Assembly (NCBI GenBank): GCA_017656505.1
Contig: JACDNU010000003.1
Location: 1 to 64,000, forward strand
Length of the DNA stretch: 64,000 bases
DNA from: Archaeoglobus sp.
Lineage (GTDB): Archaea > Halobacteriota > Archaeoglobi > Archaeoglobales > Archaeoglobaceae
Reading direction: 5' to 3'
Under the pieces are notes generated by a model, which was not told the DNA's origin, did no database searches, and worked only from the letters and a program-made list of their open reading frames with translations. Below, one piece after another: positions 44,426 to 53,941 of this stretch (position 1 is its first letter; each line of letters begins with the position of its first letter). A program made the translations under genes and the position numbers.

Positions 44426-45337
44426 ATGAGAGCGGTCGTAACTGGAGGCTGTGGATTCATAGGCTCTAATTTAGCTGAGGAGCTATCGAAATTTATGGAT
44501 GTTGTTGTGCTGGATAATTTATCTACTGGAAAATCATCAAATCTTGAAGGAATTGATGTAGAGTTTGTTAAGGGAGACATTCTGGATTTTGACCTGTTAA
44601 AAAAGATTTTTAAGGATTCTGAGTATGTTTTCCATCTTGCAGCCATTGTAAGCGTTCAGGAAAGTGTTGATAATCCTGTGCTTGCCAATGAGGTTAACAT
44701 CAGGGGAACGTTGAACATTCTTGAGGCTGCGAGGTTTGGAGAGGTCAAGAAGATTATCTATTCCTCCTCATGCGCCGTCTATGGGGATAGTGAGGAACTT
44801 CCCCTAAAAGAAGAAAGTTTACCACGTCCTAAGTCTCCGTATGCTGTGTCAAAGCTTGCGGCCGAAAATTACTGCAAGGTTTTTAGCGAAATTTATGGCC
44901 TTAAAACCGTTAGCTTGAGGTATTTCAACGTTTATGGACCTAGACAAGATCCTTTCTCAGATTATGCTGCGGTAATTCCAAGATTTATCTCAAAGGCTCT
45001 GAAAGGAGAAAGTCCAATTATATACGGGGACGGAGAGCAGACAAGGGATTTCATTTACGTAAGGGATGTTGTCAAGGCAAATATCCTTGCAATGGAGAAA
45101 GGAGAGGGTGTATACAACATAGCCAGTGGGAAGAGCATAACCATAAACGAGCTTGCGAAACTGGTAATCAGGATGGTTGGTGCAAAAACCGAGCCTGTTT
45201 ACGAGGAGGAGAGGGAAGGAGATATTAGGCATTCCGTTGCAGACATATCAAAAGCTAAAGAGCTTGGGTTCAGTCCTAGCTACACACTGGAGGAAGGAAT
45301 AAAGGAAACGATCGATTATTGGAGAGATAGGTTGTAA
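44426..45337 (+). CDS. NAD-dependent sugar epimerase/dehydratase (UDP-glucose 4-epimerase-like)
   Basis: A 303-residue short-chain dehydrogenase: N-terminal VTGGCGFIGSNLAEEL (NAD-binding GxxGxxG), DNLSTGKSSNLEG, YSSSCAVYGD, and the catalytic pair in RPKSPYAVSKLAAENYC (Tyr and Lys). The substrate is a nucleotide sugar, probably UDP-hexose, based on family. It is the last gene of the glycan region. Confidence 0.88.
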   Translation: MRAVVTGGCGFIGSNLAEELSKFMDVVVLDNLSTGKSSNLEGIDVEFVKGDILDFDLLKKIFKDSEYVFHLAAIVSVQESVDNPVLANEVNIRGTLNILEAARFGEVKKIIYSSSCAVYGDSEELPLKEESLPRPKSPYAVSKLAAENYCKVFSEIYGLKTVSLRYFNVYGPRQDPFSDYAAVIPRFISKALKGESPIIYGDGEQTRDFIYVRDVVKANILAMEKGEGVYNIASGKSITINELAKLVIRMVGAKTEPVYEEEREGDIRHSVADISKAKELGFSPSYTLEEGIKETIDYWRDRL

Positions 45338-45384
45338 TTAGATTGATAGGATTGACAAGGATAGATAACTTATAAGCTGACAAA

Positions 45385-45440
45385 AGAAAGGATTGAACCA
45401 CAAACGATTGAGCTACAAAAGATTGAACCACAAAAATTGG
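45385..45440 (+). repeat. Short tandem near-repeats, GATTGAACCACAAA
   Basis: Three near-copies of GATTGAACCACAAA (the middle one GATTGAGCTACAAA) lie in tandem about 50 bases before the PRTase gene. Their role is unknown; they could be regulator-binding repeats or simple slippage. Confidence 0.45.
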
Positions 45441-45473
45441 AAAAGGTTTAAAACTCAATAACTATTCAGACAC

Positions 45474-46085
45474 ATGGAAGTTGAATGCCAGCAGCTTTCA
45501 TGGGATCAGATTTACGATCTTTGCTTGAAGCTTTCTTCAGCGATTAAAAAATCAGGATTCAAACCCGATGCTCTTGTTGCAATCGGGAGGGGAGGATGGA
45601 TTCCGGGAAGGCTTATCAGCGATTTTCTGGGAATCAGAGAGCTGTACAGCATCAAAGCAGAATACTGGGATGTCGCCGAAACGAGAGATCAGGCCGTCAT
45701 AACCCAGCCTATAAACGTGGATGTAAATGGCAAGAAACTGCTTGTCATCGACGATGTTGCTGACACGGGAAAAACGCTGAATGTTGTTGTTTCCCATCTT
45801 AGAAAGGTAGGAGCGGCTGAGGTTAGAACGGCGGTTTTGCAGTACAAAAAAACATCGGAATTCTCTCCTGATTATGCAGCTCAAATTCTTAAGAGATGGG
45901 TTTGGGTTGTTTATCCTTGGGGGTTGATAGAGACAACAGTCGGTTTTATTCAAAAGCTTGGAAAACGAGATTCAGGATTAGTAGGTTCGAATGAGTTAAT
46001 TGCTGAAGAGCTGAAAAAGAGGTTTAACCTCTCTGTATCCCCTGAAATTGTTGAGCTGGCAAAGAGCCTTCTTAGCTCTGGGTAG
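45474..46085 (+). CDS. Purine-type phosphoribosyltransferase
   Basis: A 203-residue type I PRTase with the PRPP loop LLVIDDVADTGKTLNVV and an N-terminal hood (LVAIGRGGWIPGRLISDFLG). It most resembles xanthine/hypoxanthine/guanine enzymes; the exact base is not fixed. It lies 11 bases before a nucleoside-type ABC transporter ATPase gene, so import and salvage of a purine base or nucleoside are likely coupled. Confidence 0.86.
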   Translation: MEVECQQLSWDQIYDLCLKLSSAIKKSGFKPDALVAIGRGGWIPGRLISDFLGIRELYSIKAEYWDVAETRDQAVITQPINVDVNGKKLLVIDDVADTGKTLNVVVSHLRKVGAAEVRTAVLQYKKTSEFSPDYAAQILKRWVWVVYPWGLIETTVGFIQKLGKRDSGLVGSNELIAEELKKRFNLSVSPEIVELAKSLLSSG

Positions 46086-46096
46086 GGGGAGTTTAA

Positions 46097-47692
46097 TTGC
46101 AGAAGTCAATGGAATCAATGGGGGAATCAATGGAACCAATGGGAGCGTCAATGGGAGCGATGGAATCGATGGAAGCTAATCGAGACACAATCCTAGAAAT
46201 GAAAGACATCGTGAAAGTTTTCCCCGGAGTTGTTGCCAACGATGGGGTTAATTTCTCTGTAAAAAGAGGAGAAATCCACGGTCTTCTTGGCGAGAATGGA
46301 GCAGGAAAAACAACCCTTATGAGTGTGCTTTATGGCCTTTATAAGCCTGATAACGGGGAGATTTTCTTTGAGGGGAAGAGGGTGGAATTCAACTCCCCGG
46401 GCGATGCGATTAAGGCTGGAATCGGCATGGTTCATCAGCACTTCATGCTTGTCAGCAAGATGACAGCCCTTAATAATATTCTCCTAGGCTATCGCACCCC
46501 TAAAGATCCGATGATGGACTACGAGTGGGCAAGAAGCAGAATCGAGGAACTTTCGAAGATGTATGGGATTGAGGTTAACTTGGATGAGAAGATCATAAAC
46601 ATGAGTGTGGGGGAGCAGCAGAGGGTTGAGATTCTTAAGGCCCTCTTCAGAGATGTTAAACTCCTAATTCTCGACGAGCCTACTTCCGTGCTTACTCCCG
46701 CTGAAACTGAAAGACTCTTCAAAGCCTTAAAGCGAATGTCAGCGGAAGGGCTTACAGTTATTTTTATCACCCACAAGCTCAGGGAGGCTTTAGAAGTTAC
46801 AGATCGCATAACCGTTCTGAGAAAGGGAAAAGATGTGGGAACTCTGATCACGAAAAACACGAATGAGAGGGAGCTTGCAAGGCTCATGGTTGGGAGGGAG
46901 GTAGAAGTTTCGATTGAGAAAAAGAAGAGCGCAGCAAAAGAGGTACTTTTGAGACTGGAAAATGTTTACGCAAAAAATGATCGGGGACTGCTAGCTTTAA
47001 AAGGAATAAATCTTTCGATCAGGCGGGGAGAAATCCTCGGATTGGCAGGAGTTTCTGGAAATGGTCAAAAGGAGCTGGAGGAGGTAATCGTTGGAACGAG
47101 GAAAGTTGAGAAGGGCAGATTAATCTTTAATGGCAAGGATATAACTGGCTTGGGTGTTAGAAAAAGAATTGCTTTAGGAATTTCTTGCATACCCGAAGAC
47201 AGAATTGAAACCGGAATGGCCCCATCGCTTAGCGTTGAAGAGAATTTGATTCTTAGAGACTTCCCAAACTTCTCGAAAAATGGTTTTATGGATTTTGGGC
47301 AGATAGAGGCACATGCTGAAAGGCTTATAGAAGAATTCGGAATAAAAACACCTTCTCCTAAGGTTGAAGCGAGAACACTTTCTGGAGGAAACATCCAGAG
47401 GTTGATTATAGCTAGGGAACTCTCAAGAAATCCGCTTTTGCTCATAGCATCCCAACCAACCCGCGGGCTTGATGTTGCCGGGATAGAATACGTCCGCAAA
47501 AGGCTGGTAACTTTTTCCGAAGAAGGAAAGGCTGTTTTGTTGATCTCTGAGGATCTCGAAGAGATAATGCAGCTGAGCGACAGAATTGCTGTGATATATG
47601 AGGGTGAGATAAAAGGAGTACTTGAAAGGGAGGAGGCTGATCCTGAGAAAATTGGCATCTTGATGTCTGGCGGTGAGCTTGAGGAAACTTGA
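46097..47692 (+). CDS. ABC transporter ATPase, nucleoside (BMP) type
   Basis: A 531-residue protein with two complete ABC domains: the first has GLLGENGAGKTTLMSVLYG, MSVGEQQRVEILKAL and LLILDEPTSVL; the second has GNGQKELEEV (degenerate Walker A) and TLSGGNIQRLIIAREL. This is the YufO/NupA layout of nucleoside or sugar importers. The TTG start at 46097 has GGGGGAG five bases upstream, so the first 27 residues, which consist of repeats of Met-Glu/Gly-Ser, are probably translated. Confidence 0.93.
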   Translation: MQKSMESMGESMEPMGASMGAMESMEANRDTILEMKDIVKVFPGVVANDGVNFSVKRGEIHGLLGENGAGKTTLMSVLYGLYKPDNGEIFFEGKRVEFNSPGDAIKAGIGMVHQHFMLVSKMTALNNILLGYRTPKDPMMDYEWARSRIEELSKMYGIEVNLDEKIINMSVGEQQRVEILKALFRDVKLLILDEPTSVLTPAETERLFKALKRMSAEGLTVIFITHKLREALEVTDRITVLRKGKDVGTLITKNTNERELARLMVGREVEVSIEKKKSAAKEVLLRLENVYAKNDRGLLALKGINLSIRRGEILGLAGVSGNGQKELEEVIVGTRKVEKGRLIFNGKDITGLGVRKRIALGISCIPEDRIETGMAPSLSVEENLILRDFPNFSKNGFMDFGQIEAHAERLIEEFGIKTPSPKVEARTLSGGNIQRLIIARELSRNPLLLIASQPTRGLDVAGIEYVRKRLVTFSEEGKAVLLISEDLEEIMQLSDRIAVIYEGEIKGVLEREEADPEKIGILMSGGELEET

Positions 47693-47704
47693 GGGAGGTA
47701 GAAG

Positions 47705-48766
47705 ATGCAGATAAAGATTGAAAGGAGACTTGAGACGCCCAAAATTATCTATGTGATTATACCTATAGCATCTATAGTTGCTTCTCTGCTCTTTGTGGGA
47801 ATTTTACTCTTGGCAATAGGGGTAAATCCCTTTGAAGCTTATGGAGTTATGCTAACAAGGGCGTTTGGAACCAAATTCGGTCTTACCGAGCTTTTTGTGA
47901 AGGCCGCCCCTATAATTCTCACGGGATTGGCAGTTTCGATCCCACTCAGAGCTGGTTTGTGGAATATAGGGGCGGAGGGTCAGCTTTACATGGGGGCATT
48001 TGCTGCAAGCTGGGTAGCGCTTTACTTCTCTCCACCCTCAGCTGTTCTCCCCTTAATGGTCATCTTCGGGTTGCTTGCAGGAATGGCTTGGGCATCTGTG
48101 CCAGGAATTTTGAAAGCAAAATTCGATTTGAATGAAATTATATCAACCCTGTTGCTCAACTATGTGGCAATTTATTGGGTGGAATACCTCGTCTATGGCC
48201 CGATGAGAGGCAAGGAGGTTTACAATTTTCCATATTCAGATCTTTTTCCCGATTATGCAATCCTCCCAAGATTTCTGGGAACGAGATTCCATGTCGGTGT
48301 GATCGCGTCCTTCATAATCGCTTTGGTGATTTATATCCTCCTTAAAAAGACGTCATATGGGTTTGCTATTAAGGTGGTTGGCTCCAATCCGAAAGCGGCT
48401 GAGTTCGCTGGAACAAGTAGGGAGAAAATGATAATATCAGCTATGCTTATTGGGGGAGCCATAGCTGGCTTCGCAGGGATGATGGAAGTTAGCGGATTGC
48501 ATTTGAGGCTGAGGGCAGCCGTGTCTCCCGGTTATGGCTATACGGGAATCCCAGTCGCGTTGCTTGCTAGAGGAAACCCAGTATTCGTGATCGCAGCAGC
48601 TTTCCTTTTTGGGTTGCTTTACGTTGGTGGCTCTGCGATGCAAACGACATTTGGCATCCCGGTTGCGATAGTCGATGTTTTCCAAGCTCTGGTTGTGCTT
48701 TTCATCATTGGAGGGGACTTCTTCACCAGATACCGCATATCTATAGGAGGGGACAGAAATGATTGA
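47705..48766 (+). CDS. ABC transporter permease, nucleoside (BMP) type, first subunit
   Basis: A 353-residue membrane protein of the BPD_transp_2 (YufP) family with VNPFEAYGVM, LTGLAVSIPLRAGLWNIGAEGQLYMGAFAASW, the loop VVGSNPKAAEFAGTS and a GIPVALLARGNP end. It begins 12 bases after the ATPase gene and overlaps the next permease by eight bases. Confidence 0.92.
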   Translation: MQIKIERRLETPKIIYVIIPIASIVASLLFVGILLLAIGVNPFEAYGVMLTRAFGTKFGLTELFVKAAPIILTGLAVSIPLRAGLWNIGAEGQLYMGAFAASWVALYFSPPSAVLPLMVIFGLLAGMAWASVPGILKAKFDLNEIISTLLLNYVAIYWVEYLVYGPMRGKEVYNFPYSDLFPDYAILPRFLGTRFHVGVIASFIIALVIYILLKKTSYGFAIKVVGSNPKAAEFAGTSREKMIISAMLIGGAIAGFAGMMEVSGLHLRLRAAVSPGYGYTGIPVALLARGNPVFVIAAAFLFGLLYVGGSAMQTTFGIPVAIVDVFQALVVLFIIGGDFFTRYRISIGGDRND

Positions 48767-49688
48767 AGCAGAATTCATTGCTTCGTTGATCGCTGCTTCG
48801 ATGCGTGCCGGAACACCGTTGCTCTTCGCCACGCTTGGAGAGATAATCGCCGAGAGGAGTGGAGTTCTCAACTTAGGGCTCGAAGGAGTGATGGTCACCG
48901 GAGCAATGACTGGATTTTACGTGAGCTTGATAACAGGAAACCCCTGGCTTGGGATTTTGGCTGGAGGAATCGCTGGTTTGCTGCTCGCTTTAATCCATGC
49001 TTTTTTCACGGTCTCTCTGAAAGTAGATCAGGCAGTAACGGGGTTGATGCTCGTCCTCCTTGGTTTAGGCCTTACCGGGTTCTTGGGGAGAGATTTGGTT
49101 GGGAAGGTAGCAACCTACCTTCAGCCCTTAAACGTCCCGTTTCTTTCGACTGTGCCTTATCTAAGCGAAATCCTGAAGCATGACCCGCTAGTTTATGTTG
49201 GAATTTTCCTTGTACCTCTCCTTTGGTTTTTAATGAACAAAACTAGGTATGGAATGGAGCTTTTCGCAGTAGGAGAGAATCCTGAAGCGGCAGATACGAT
49301 GGGAATCCATGTTGACAAAATAAGATTTCTTGCGGTGTTAATAGGGGGCTTCCTGGCTGGAATCGGGGGCGCGCATCTGAGCTTGGCTTACGCAAAGGTT
49401 TGGACCGACGGCTTAACAGCGGGGAGGGGATGGATATGTTTAGCTTTGGTAATTTTCAGTGGCTGGATGCCTCAAAGAGCTATATTCGGGGCTTACCTCT
49501 TTGGTGGATTGGATGTGCTCTCTTTCAAATTGCAAGCAATTGGTTTTGGGGTCTCGTATCACTTCATGCGAATGATTCCGTATGTGTTTACAATACTGGT
49601 CTTACTCTTCAGCGTGATAAAGGAAAAGGAGAAGTTCGGTGCTCCATCAGCCCTTGGGAAACCATACATCAGAGAACAGAAATTCTAG
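48759..49688 (+). CDS. ABC transporter permease, nucleoside (BMP) type, second subunit
   Basis: A 309-residue YufQ-type permease with TLGEIIAERSGVLNLGLEGVMVTGAMTGF, FAVGENPEAADTMGIH and AGRGWICLALVIFSGW. It overlaps the preceding permease by eight bases. A BMP/BmpA-type substrate-binding lipoprotein is not found in this window, so it must be elsewhere or absent. Confidence 0.92.
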   Translation: MIEAEFIASLIAASMRAGTPLLFATLGEIIAERSGVLNLGLEGVMVTGAMTGFYVSLITGNPWLGILAGGIAGLLLALIHAFFTVSLKVDQAVTGLMLVLLGLGLTGFLGRDLVGKVATYLQPLNVPFLSTVPYLSEILKHDPLVYVGIFLVPLLWFLMNKTRYGMELFAVGENPEAADTMGIHVDKIRFLAVLIGGFLAGIGGAHLSLAYAKVWTDGLTAGRGWICLALVIFSGWMPQRAIFGAYLFGGLDVLSFKLQAIGFGVSYHFMRMIPYVFTILVLLFSVIKEKEKFGAPSALGKPYIREQKF

Positions 49689-49731
49689 ATTGAAATTAAA
49701 TTGAGATTACCTAAGATTTACCGGCTGTAAG

Positions 49732-50508
49732 TTATAGCTTTATTTCATCAAAAACAGCAGTGAGAACCTCTCCAGCCTTTCCCCTTATCGAAATGTCGGC
49801 AATCGACGTTAGCGGAGTTGAATCGGGATTTATTTCAACAATCTTTCCTCCTTTCCTCTTCGTTATCAGCGGAATTGAGGCGGCGGGCTGAACAACGGCG
49901 GAAGTTCCTATGACGAGGATAAGATCACTCCTCTCTGCTTCAGAAAAAGCTTTATTTAGCTCATCAGGAGGTAAACTCTCACCAAACCAGACAACTCCTG
50001 GCCTGAGAAATGAATCGCATTCAGGGCAGCGAGGGGGTATAGTTTTGTCTAGAATTTCTTCTGCTTCCGTTTTATAGCTGCAGCTTGAGCAGATCACGTC
50101 TCTGAGCTTTCCATGCAGATGAATGACGTTTCTGCTTCCGGCCCTTTCATGCAGATCATCAACGTTTTGCGTGATTATGGATTTTATCAAGCCCATTTCT
50201 TCAAGCTTTGCAAGAATTTCATGTGCTGGATTTGGCTTTTTGCTGAAGACTAACTTCATTCTCCATGCGTACCACTCCCACACGAGTTTTGGATCTCTTG
50301 CAAATGCTTGAGGGGTTGCCAGCTCTTCGGGGCGATATTTGTTCCATAAGCCATCCTTCCCTCTGAACGTTGGAATTCCACTCTCCGCTGAAATTCCCGC
50401 CCCGGTTAGAACCGTGGTATAAGATGATTTCTTGATTTCTGAGGCGATTTCTCTGATTTTGTCTATTTTTTCGATTTTTCCCCTCTCAATTCCTTTTCCC
50501 TCACTCAT
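49732..50508 (-). CDS. SIR2 deacylase, class III (Sir2Af1-like)
   Basis: NAD-dependent protein deacylase of 258 residues: VLTGAGISAESGIPTFRG, IITQNVDDLHERAG and HLHGKLRDVICSSC...CPEC (zinc ribbon with four Cys). The substrate pocket shows WYAWRM, with the Tyr-x-x-Arg pair that marks class III enzymes and favours acidic acyl groups such as succinyl. The N terminus before residue 20 is charged and probably disordered. Confidence 0.9.
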   Translation of the reverse strand: MSEGKGIERGKIEKIDKIREIASEIKKSSYTTVLTGAGISAESGIPTFRGKDGLWNKYRPEELATPQAFARDPKLVWEWYAWRMKLVFSKKPNPAHEILAKLEEMGLIKSIITQNVDDLHERAGSRNVIHLHGKLRDVICSSCSYKTEAEEILDKTIPPRCPECDSFLRPGVVWFGESLPPDELNKAFSEAERSDLILVIGTSAVVQPAASIPLITKRKGGKIVEINPDSTPLTSIADISIRGKAGEVLTAVFDEIKL

Positions 50509-50705
50509 CCTTGGATTCTAGTACCAGAACTCAAATTAATTTTTCTGGTTTTGGTTAGGAAAGTGAACGCAATAAAACAGCAATAAGGCATAATAAAACA
50601 AGATAAAACAACATGAAACAGCAGAAATCCTAAAAACTTTTATATCAACTACATCGGATTTCCAATTCCAGATTAGTTGTATCGGCTATACCCAAGGTGT
50701 TCTAA

Positions 50706-51332
50706 ATGAGCTTAGCTTTACTGTTGAAGGTCGCTTTAATCAGTAGTTCTGGAGCCCTAGCTCCAGGACCATTAACAGCAGCAACAGCAGCCATTGGAGT
50801 TAAAAAAGGATGGAAAGGAGGATTTATGGTTAGCGTTGGCCATATGGTAGTGGAGTTGCCGTTAGTATTCTTAATTGGTATGGGAATCGCAACTTTCGCA
50901 TCCGAAGAATTCTCGATCATTCTCAGTTTTGTCGGAGGGGCATTCCTTTTGTTTTTCGCATTTCTTACTGCAAGAGATGCTGTAAAAGTGAGGTCGTTGT
51001 CAGACTCCAGCTCCTTTTCCTCACCAGTTATAGTCGGAATAAGCCCATCAGCTCTAAATCCCTTCTTCATTGCATGGTGGCTGGGAGTTGGCTCCCCCCT
51101 AATACTCGAGGCCGTTGCTCTATGGGGCATCGCCGGTATTGGACTGCTTTATGCTGCTCACGTCTGGCTGGATTTTGCTTGGCTGACTTCACTAGCTAAA
51201 ATAACATCTCTGAGCGGTTTCAGCCTGAAATTTTACAAAATTCTGCTTTTTGCTTTGGCAATACTTGTTGCAATCTTTGGAATCGATTTTATCTATTATG
51301 GATTCACTAAAACCCATTTGCTGCCCTTTTAG
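50706..51332 (+). CDS. LysE-family transporter
   Basis: A 208-residue protein with five to six transmembrane helices, starting SLALLLKVALISSSGALAPGP and containing GVKKGWKGGFMVSVGHMVVELPL. Members export basic amino acids or other metabolites; substrate unknown. TTTATAT lies about 65 bases upstream. Confidence 0.82.
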   Translation: MSLALLLKVALISSSGALAPGPLTAATAAIGVKKGWKGGFMVSVGHMVVELPLVFLIGMGIATFASEEFSIILSFVGGAFLLFFAFLTARDAVKVRSLSDSSSFSSPVIVGISPSALNPFFIAWWLGVGSPLILEAVALWGIAGIGLLYAAHVWLDFAWLTSLAKITSLSGFSLKFYKILLFALAILVAIFGIDFIYYGFTKTHLLPF

Positions 51333-51369
51333 TTAATTTCTTTAATTTCTTGGTATTCGTCCATCCATC

Positions 51370-52194
51370 TCATCCAAGAACGAGCTTTGCCTCTTCCGCC
51401 ACTTTTCTTATTTCTTTAAGACTAAGCCCAGTTTTTCTCTTAATCTCCTTTAAATCCCCTTCAATAACATCCCTGCAGAAAATGTAGTTCGCGTTGACAA
51501 GTTTATCGAGCACAACTTTTTCAATCTTCAAAATAGATAGCGGATAAAGGTTTTTCTTCTCAAGCAAATTCTCTATGCTCTCTCCTTCTGGATAGTTCCA
51601 TCCTGTAAGCTTTATCCTTCTGCAACTCGCGTAACGTTTTGCATCCTCAGAGAACTTCGTGTTCGTGAAAAGCCATATGCCTTCGGCTTTGCAGTTTCTC
51701 CTGTTTTCAAGAATGTCGAGAAATCTGGCATGGGTATACATCACCTCTTTCAAACCAGTGTAGATCGGCAGATTGTGAAACTTGCATTCGATTAGATACC
51801 TTACATTTCTGTCTGTGATAGCATCTGCTGTAACATCGATTTCATGGGTTACGCATTTCCCGTCAATGTAAACGTTCGTTCTCGTTTTGTATCCGTACTC
51901 TTCCAGCAATCTTGCAACGAATTTCTCAAATCCAAACCCAGAAGGTCCAAGCCTGAGCAGAGAGCTTTTGAGATCATATCTAAATCCCTTTGAGTATTCA
52001 TATTCGTTCAGCAATTCTATAACGAGCGCAAGAACCTTATCTGTAGTTATACCATCGTATATTTTCCTCTCAACCTCTTCGGCCACTTTTCTGGCCGTTT
52101 TTTCGCTCGCTCCAGCTCTTCTACATGTTCGAATTATCTTGTCCCTCCTGAACTTCTCCCTTCTTCCATCCCTTTTCAAAATGTAGGGCGTCAT
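51370..52194 (-). CDS. ATP-cone plus restriction-endonuclease-like nuclease
   Basis: 274 residues: an N-terminal ATP-cone (about 1-85; ILKRDGRREKFRRDKIIRTC, ASEKTARKVAEEVERKI), a PD-(D/E)XK domain (about 90-215) with GFGFEKFVARLLEEYGY, HEIDVTADAITDRNVRYLIECKFHN (Asp and Glu-Cys-Lys), and a helical C terminus with a helix-hairpin-helix-like end. The ATP-cone suggests that nucleotide levels control the nuclease. Role unknown. Confidence 0.8.
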   Translation of the reverse strand: MTPYILKRDGRREKFRRDKIIRTCRRAGASEKTARKVAEEVERKIYDGITTDKVLALVIELLNEYEYSKGFRYDLKSSLLRLGPSGFGFEKFVARLLEEYGYKTRTNVYIDGKCVTHEIDVTADAITDRNVRYLIECKFHNLPIYTGLKEVMYTHARFLDILENRRNCKAEGIWLFTNTKFSEDAKRYASCRRIKLTGWNYPEGESIENLLEKKNLYPLSILKIEKVVLDKLVNANYIFCRDVIEGDLKEIKRKTGLSLKEIRKVAEEAKLVLG

Positions 52195-52219
52195 TTTAGC
52201 TTGGACTTTAGCTTAGGTT

Positions 52220-53047
52220 TTAGCCTGGATTTTTTTCGCTCGCCCAAGGCTCGTTCGCGAACCAGATTGTGCGCTGGGGGAATGGAATCTCAATGCCGTT
52301 AGCTTCAAGCTCTTTCTTTATTCTCCAAAGAAGATCCATCTTAACCGTGTACCACTCTGTAGATGGGGCCCATATCCTTATTTTTAGGTTTACAGAATTG
52401 TCACCCAGTTCATCAACAAAAACCTGAGGTTCGGGGATTTTCAAAGCGAGGGGATGTTCTTCTATCAGCCTTTTTATTATCTCGATCGCCTTTTCTGCAT
52501 CATCGCTGTAGCGAATGCCAACTATGTATTCGAATCTCCTCGCTACGTTGGCGACGTAGTTAGTGATGTTTGATGTGAAAACCTTCTCATTGGGAAGCCT
52601 CACGTAAAGACCATCATAGGTACGGATTATCGTAGATAGGATGTGAATATCTTCAACAAAGCCAGCGACATCGCCTACACTGATCTGGTCTCCGATCTTT
52701 ATCGGTTTCTCGGAAATTAGGAAGAGTCCTGAAATTAGGTTCGATACAACACTCTGGCTGGCGAAACCTATGACTATGCCTGCTATACCGCCTGCCACAA
52801 GTAAGCCTGAGAGATTTATACCTAAGGCAGGAGCGACGCTAACGAAAGCGATAACAATTATCCCGAAATAGATCATTTTTAGCATGAGCTCGAGCTGATC
52901 CCGTTTCATCTTGTCGATGAGAGCCCTTCGAATATTGGTGGTGATAATCTTTGCAAGAATCGTCGCAACGGCCATTATCAGGATTACAAAGAGCACATCC
53001 TGAACCGTGACGTCTCCATAAACCTTCAAGCTTAGCAGATCGATCAT
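52220..53047 (-). CDS. MscS-family mechanosensitive channel
   Basis: A 275-residue membrane protein with three transmembrane helices, the pore helix LSGLLVAGGIAGIVIGFASQSVVSNLISG, the cytoplasmic beta domain VGDQISVGDVAGFVEDIHILSTII and an MscS C terminus. It opens under hypoosmotic stress to release solutes. It is 54 bases downstream of a DUF432 gene on the same strand. Confidence 0.92.
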   Translation of the reverse strand: MIDLLSLKVYGDVTVQDVLFVILIMAVATILAKIITTNIRRALIDKMKRDQLELMLKMIYFGIIVIAFVSVAPALGINLSGLLVAGGIAGIVIGFASQSVVSNLISGLFLISEKPIKIGDQISVGDVAGFVEDIHILSTIIRTYDGLYVRLPNEKVFTSNITNYVANVARRFEYIVGIRYSDDAEKAIEIIKRLIEEHPLALKIPEPQVFVDELGDNSVNLKIRIWAPSTEWYTVKMDLLWRIKKELEANGIEIPFPQRTIWFANEPWASEKNPG

Positions 53048-53101
53048 CCTATCACCCTAAATTGATTGAACTTTGACTGAACTTTCAATACCCTCACAAT
53101 T

Positions 53102-53809
53102 TCAGTAACCCCATTCCATCACGAATTTCTTCCCAACCATCGGGATTTTTCTTGCTGTATACAGTTCCAGAGCTTTTTTCATCCCTTCAGCTAGTGGCCT
53201 CGCGATGAAGTTAGTTCCAGCAACTCTCGGATTTTCTATGTTCATTGAGGCCTTGGAAGCAACCATTTTCTCATCAAAGTAAATCTTCATCCCAAATATA
53301 TCGAAAACCGCAGTGCTTATTTCTGCCCACTCGTTTGATTCATTCGTCACCTTTAACCTCAGTACTCCCTCCCTTTGGTGATCCACGTCGGGAATCTGAT
53401 TGAAAACTCTGCTTTCCCAGTATCTGCAAATGATTCCATCCCTGGGATTACCGTAAAGGGAGAATTTTGGATTATTAAGGCTGAAGACATCCAGAATGTC
53501 AACGTTCTTTTTCGCCGCAAGAAAGACGCCAACTTCAATAGGAAATGTAAGATAGACGTCCATAGATGATTTTGGTTCCGAAATTACGGTCTCTTTAAAC
53601 TTTATCTGCAGAAAATTGGTTAGCTCTTTTGGTAAGTTTACGGGTTCGACTGGATTAACGATAAGCCTACCGCTTCTGCCGAGGATAACCTTCTCTTTTC
53701 TTTCCCTTCCCTCTCGAACGTAGCGATAGGCATTGCCTTCTTCCTCAATCCTTACTTTGATTTCCCCGAACTTTATCGAGAATTCTGAAAGCTCGTAGTA
53801 GCCGTACAC
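53102..53809 (-). CDS. DUF432 family protein
   Basis: A 235-residue soluble protein, mostly beta, starting MYGYYELSEFSIKFGEIKVRIEEEGN in pieces and ending in LAEGMKKALELYTAR. DUF432 proteins are archaeal and often sit next to MscS channel genes, as here, which suggests a channel-related role. No enzyme motif is visible. Confidence 0.82.
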   Translation of the reverse strand: MYGYYELSEFSIKFGEIKVRIEEEGNAYRYVREGRERKEKVILGRSGRLIVNPVEPVNLPKELTNFLQIKFKETVISEPKSSMDVYLTFPIEVGVFLAAKKNVDILDVFSLNNPKFSLYGNPRDGIICRYWESRVFNQIPDVDHQREGVLRLKVTNESNEWAEISTAVFDIFGMKIYFDEKMVASKASMNIENPRVAGTNFIARPLAEGMKKALELYTARKIPMVGKKFVMEWGY

Positions 53810-53941
53810 GGAGAAGGTTAGCTTAAAGTTGATAAAAATCTTTGGGTCTGGAAAATACTGAGAAATATTGGGGAAATTTGGGAAAACAGAAGATTAGGGG
53901 TTACTTATCCCTACTTTGCTTGGTTCTTTCAATCGTTTTGG

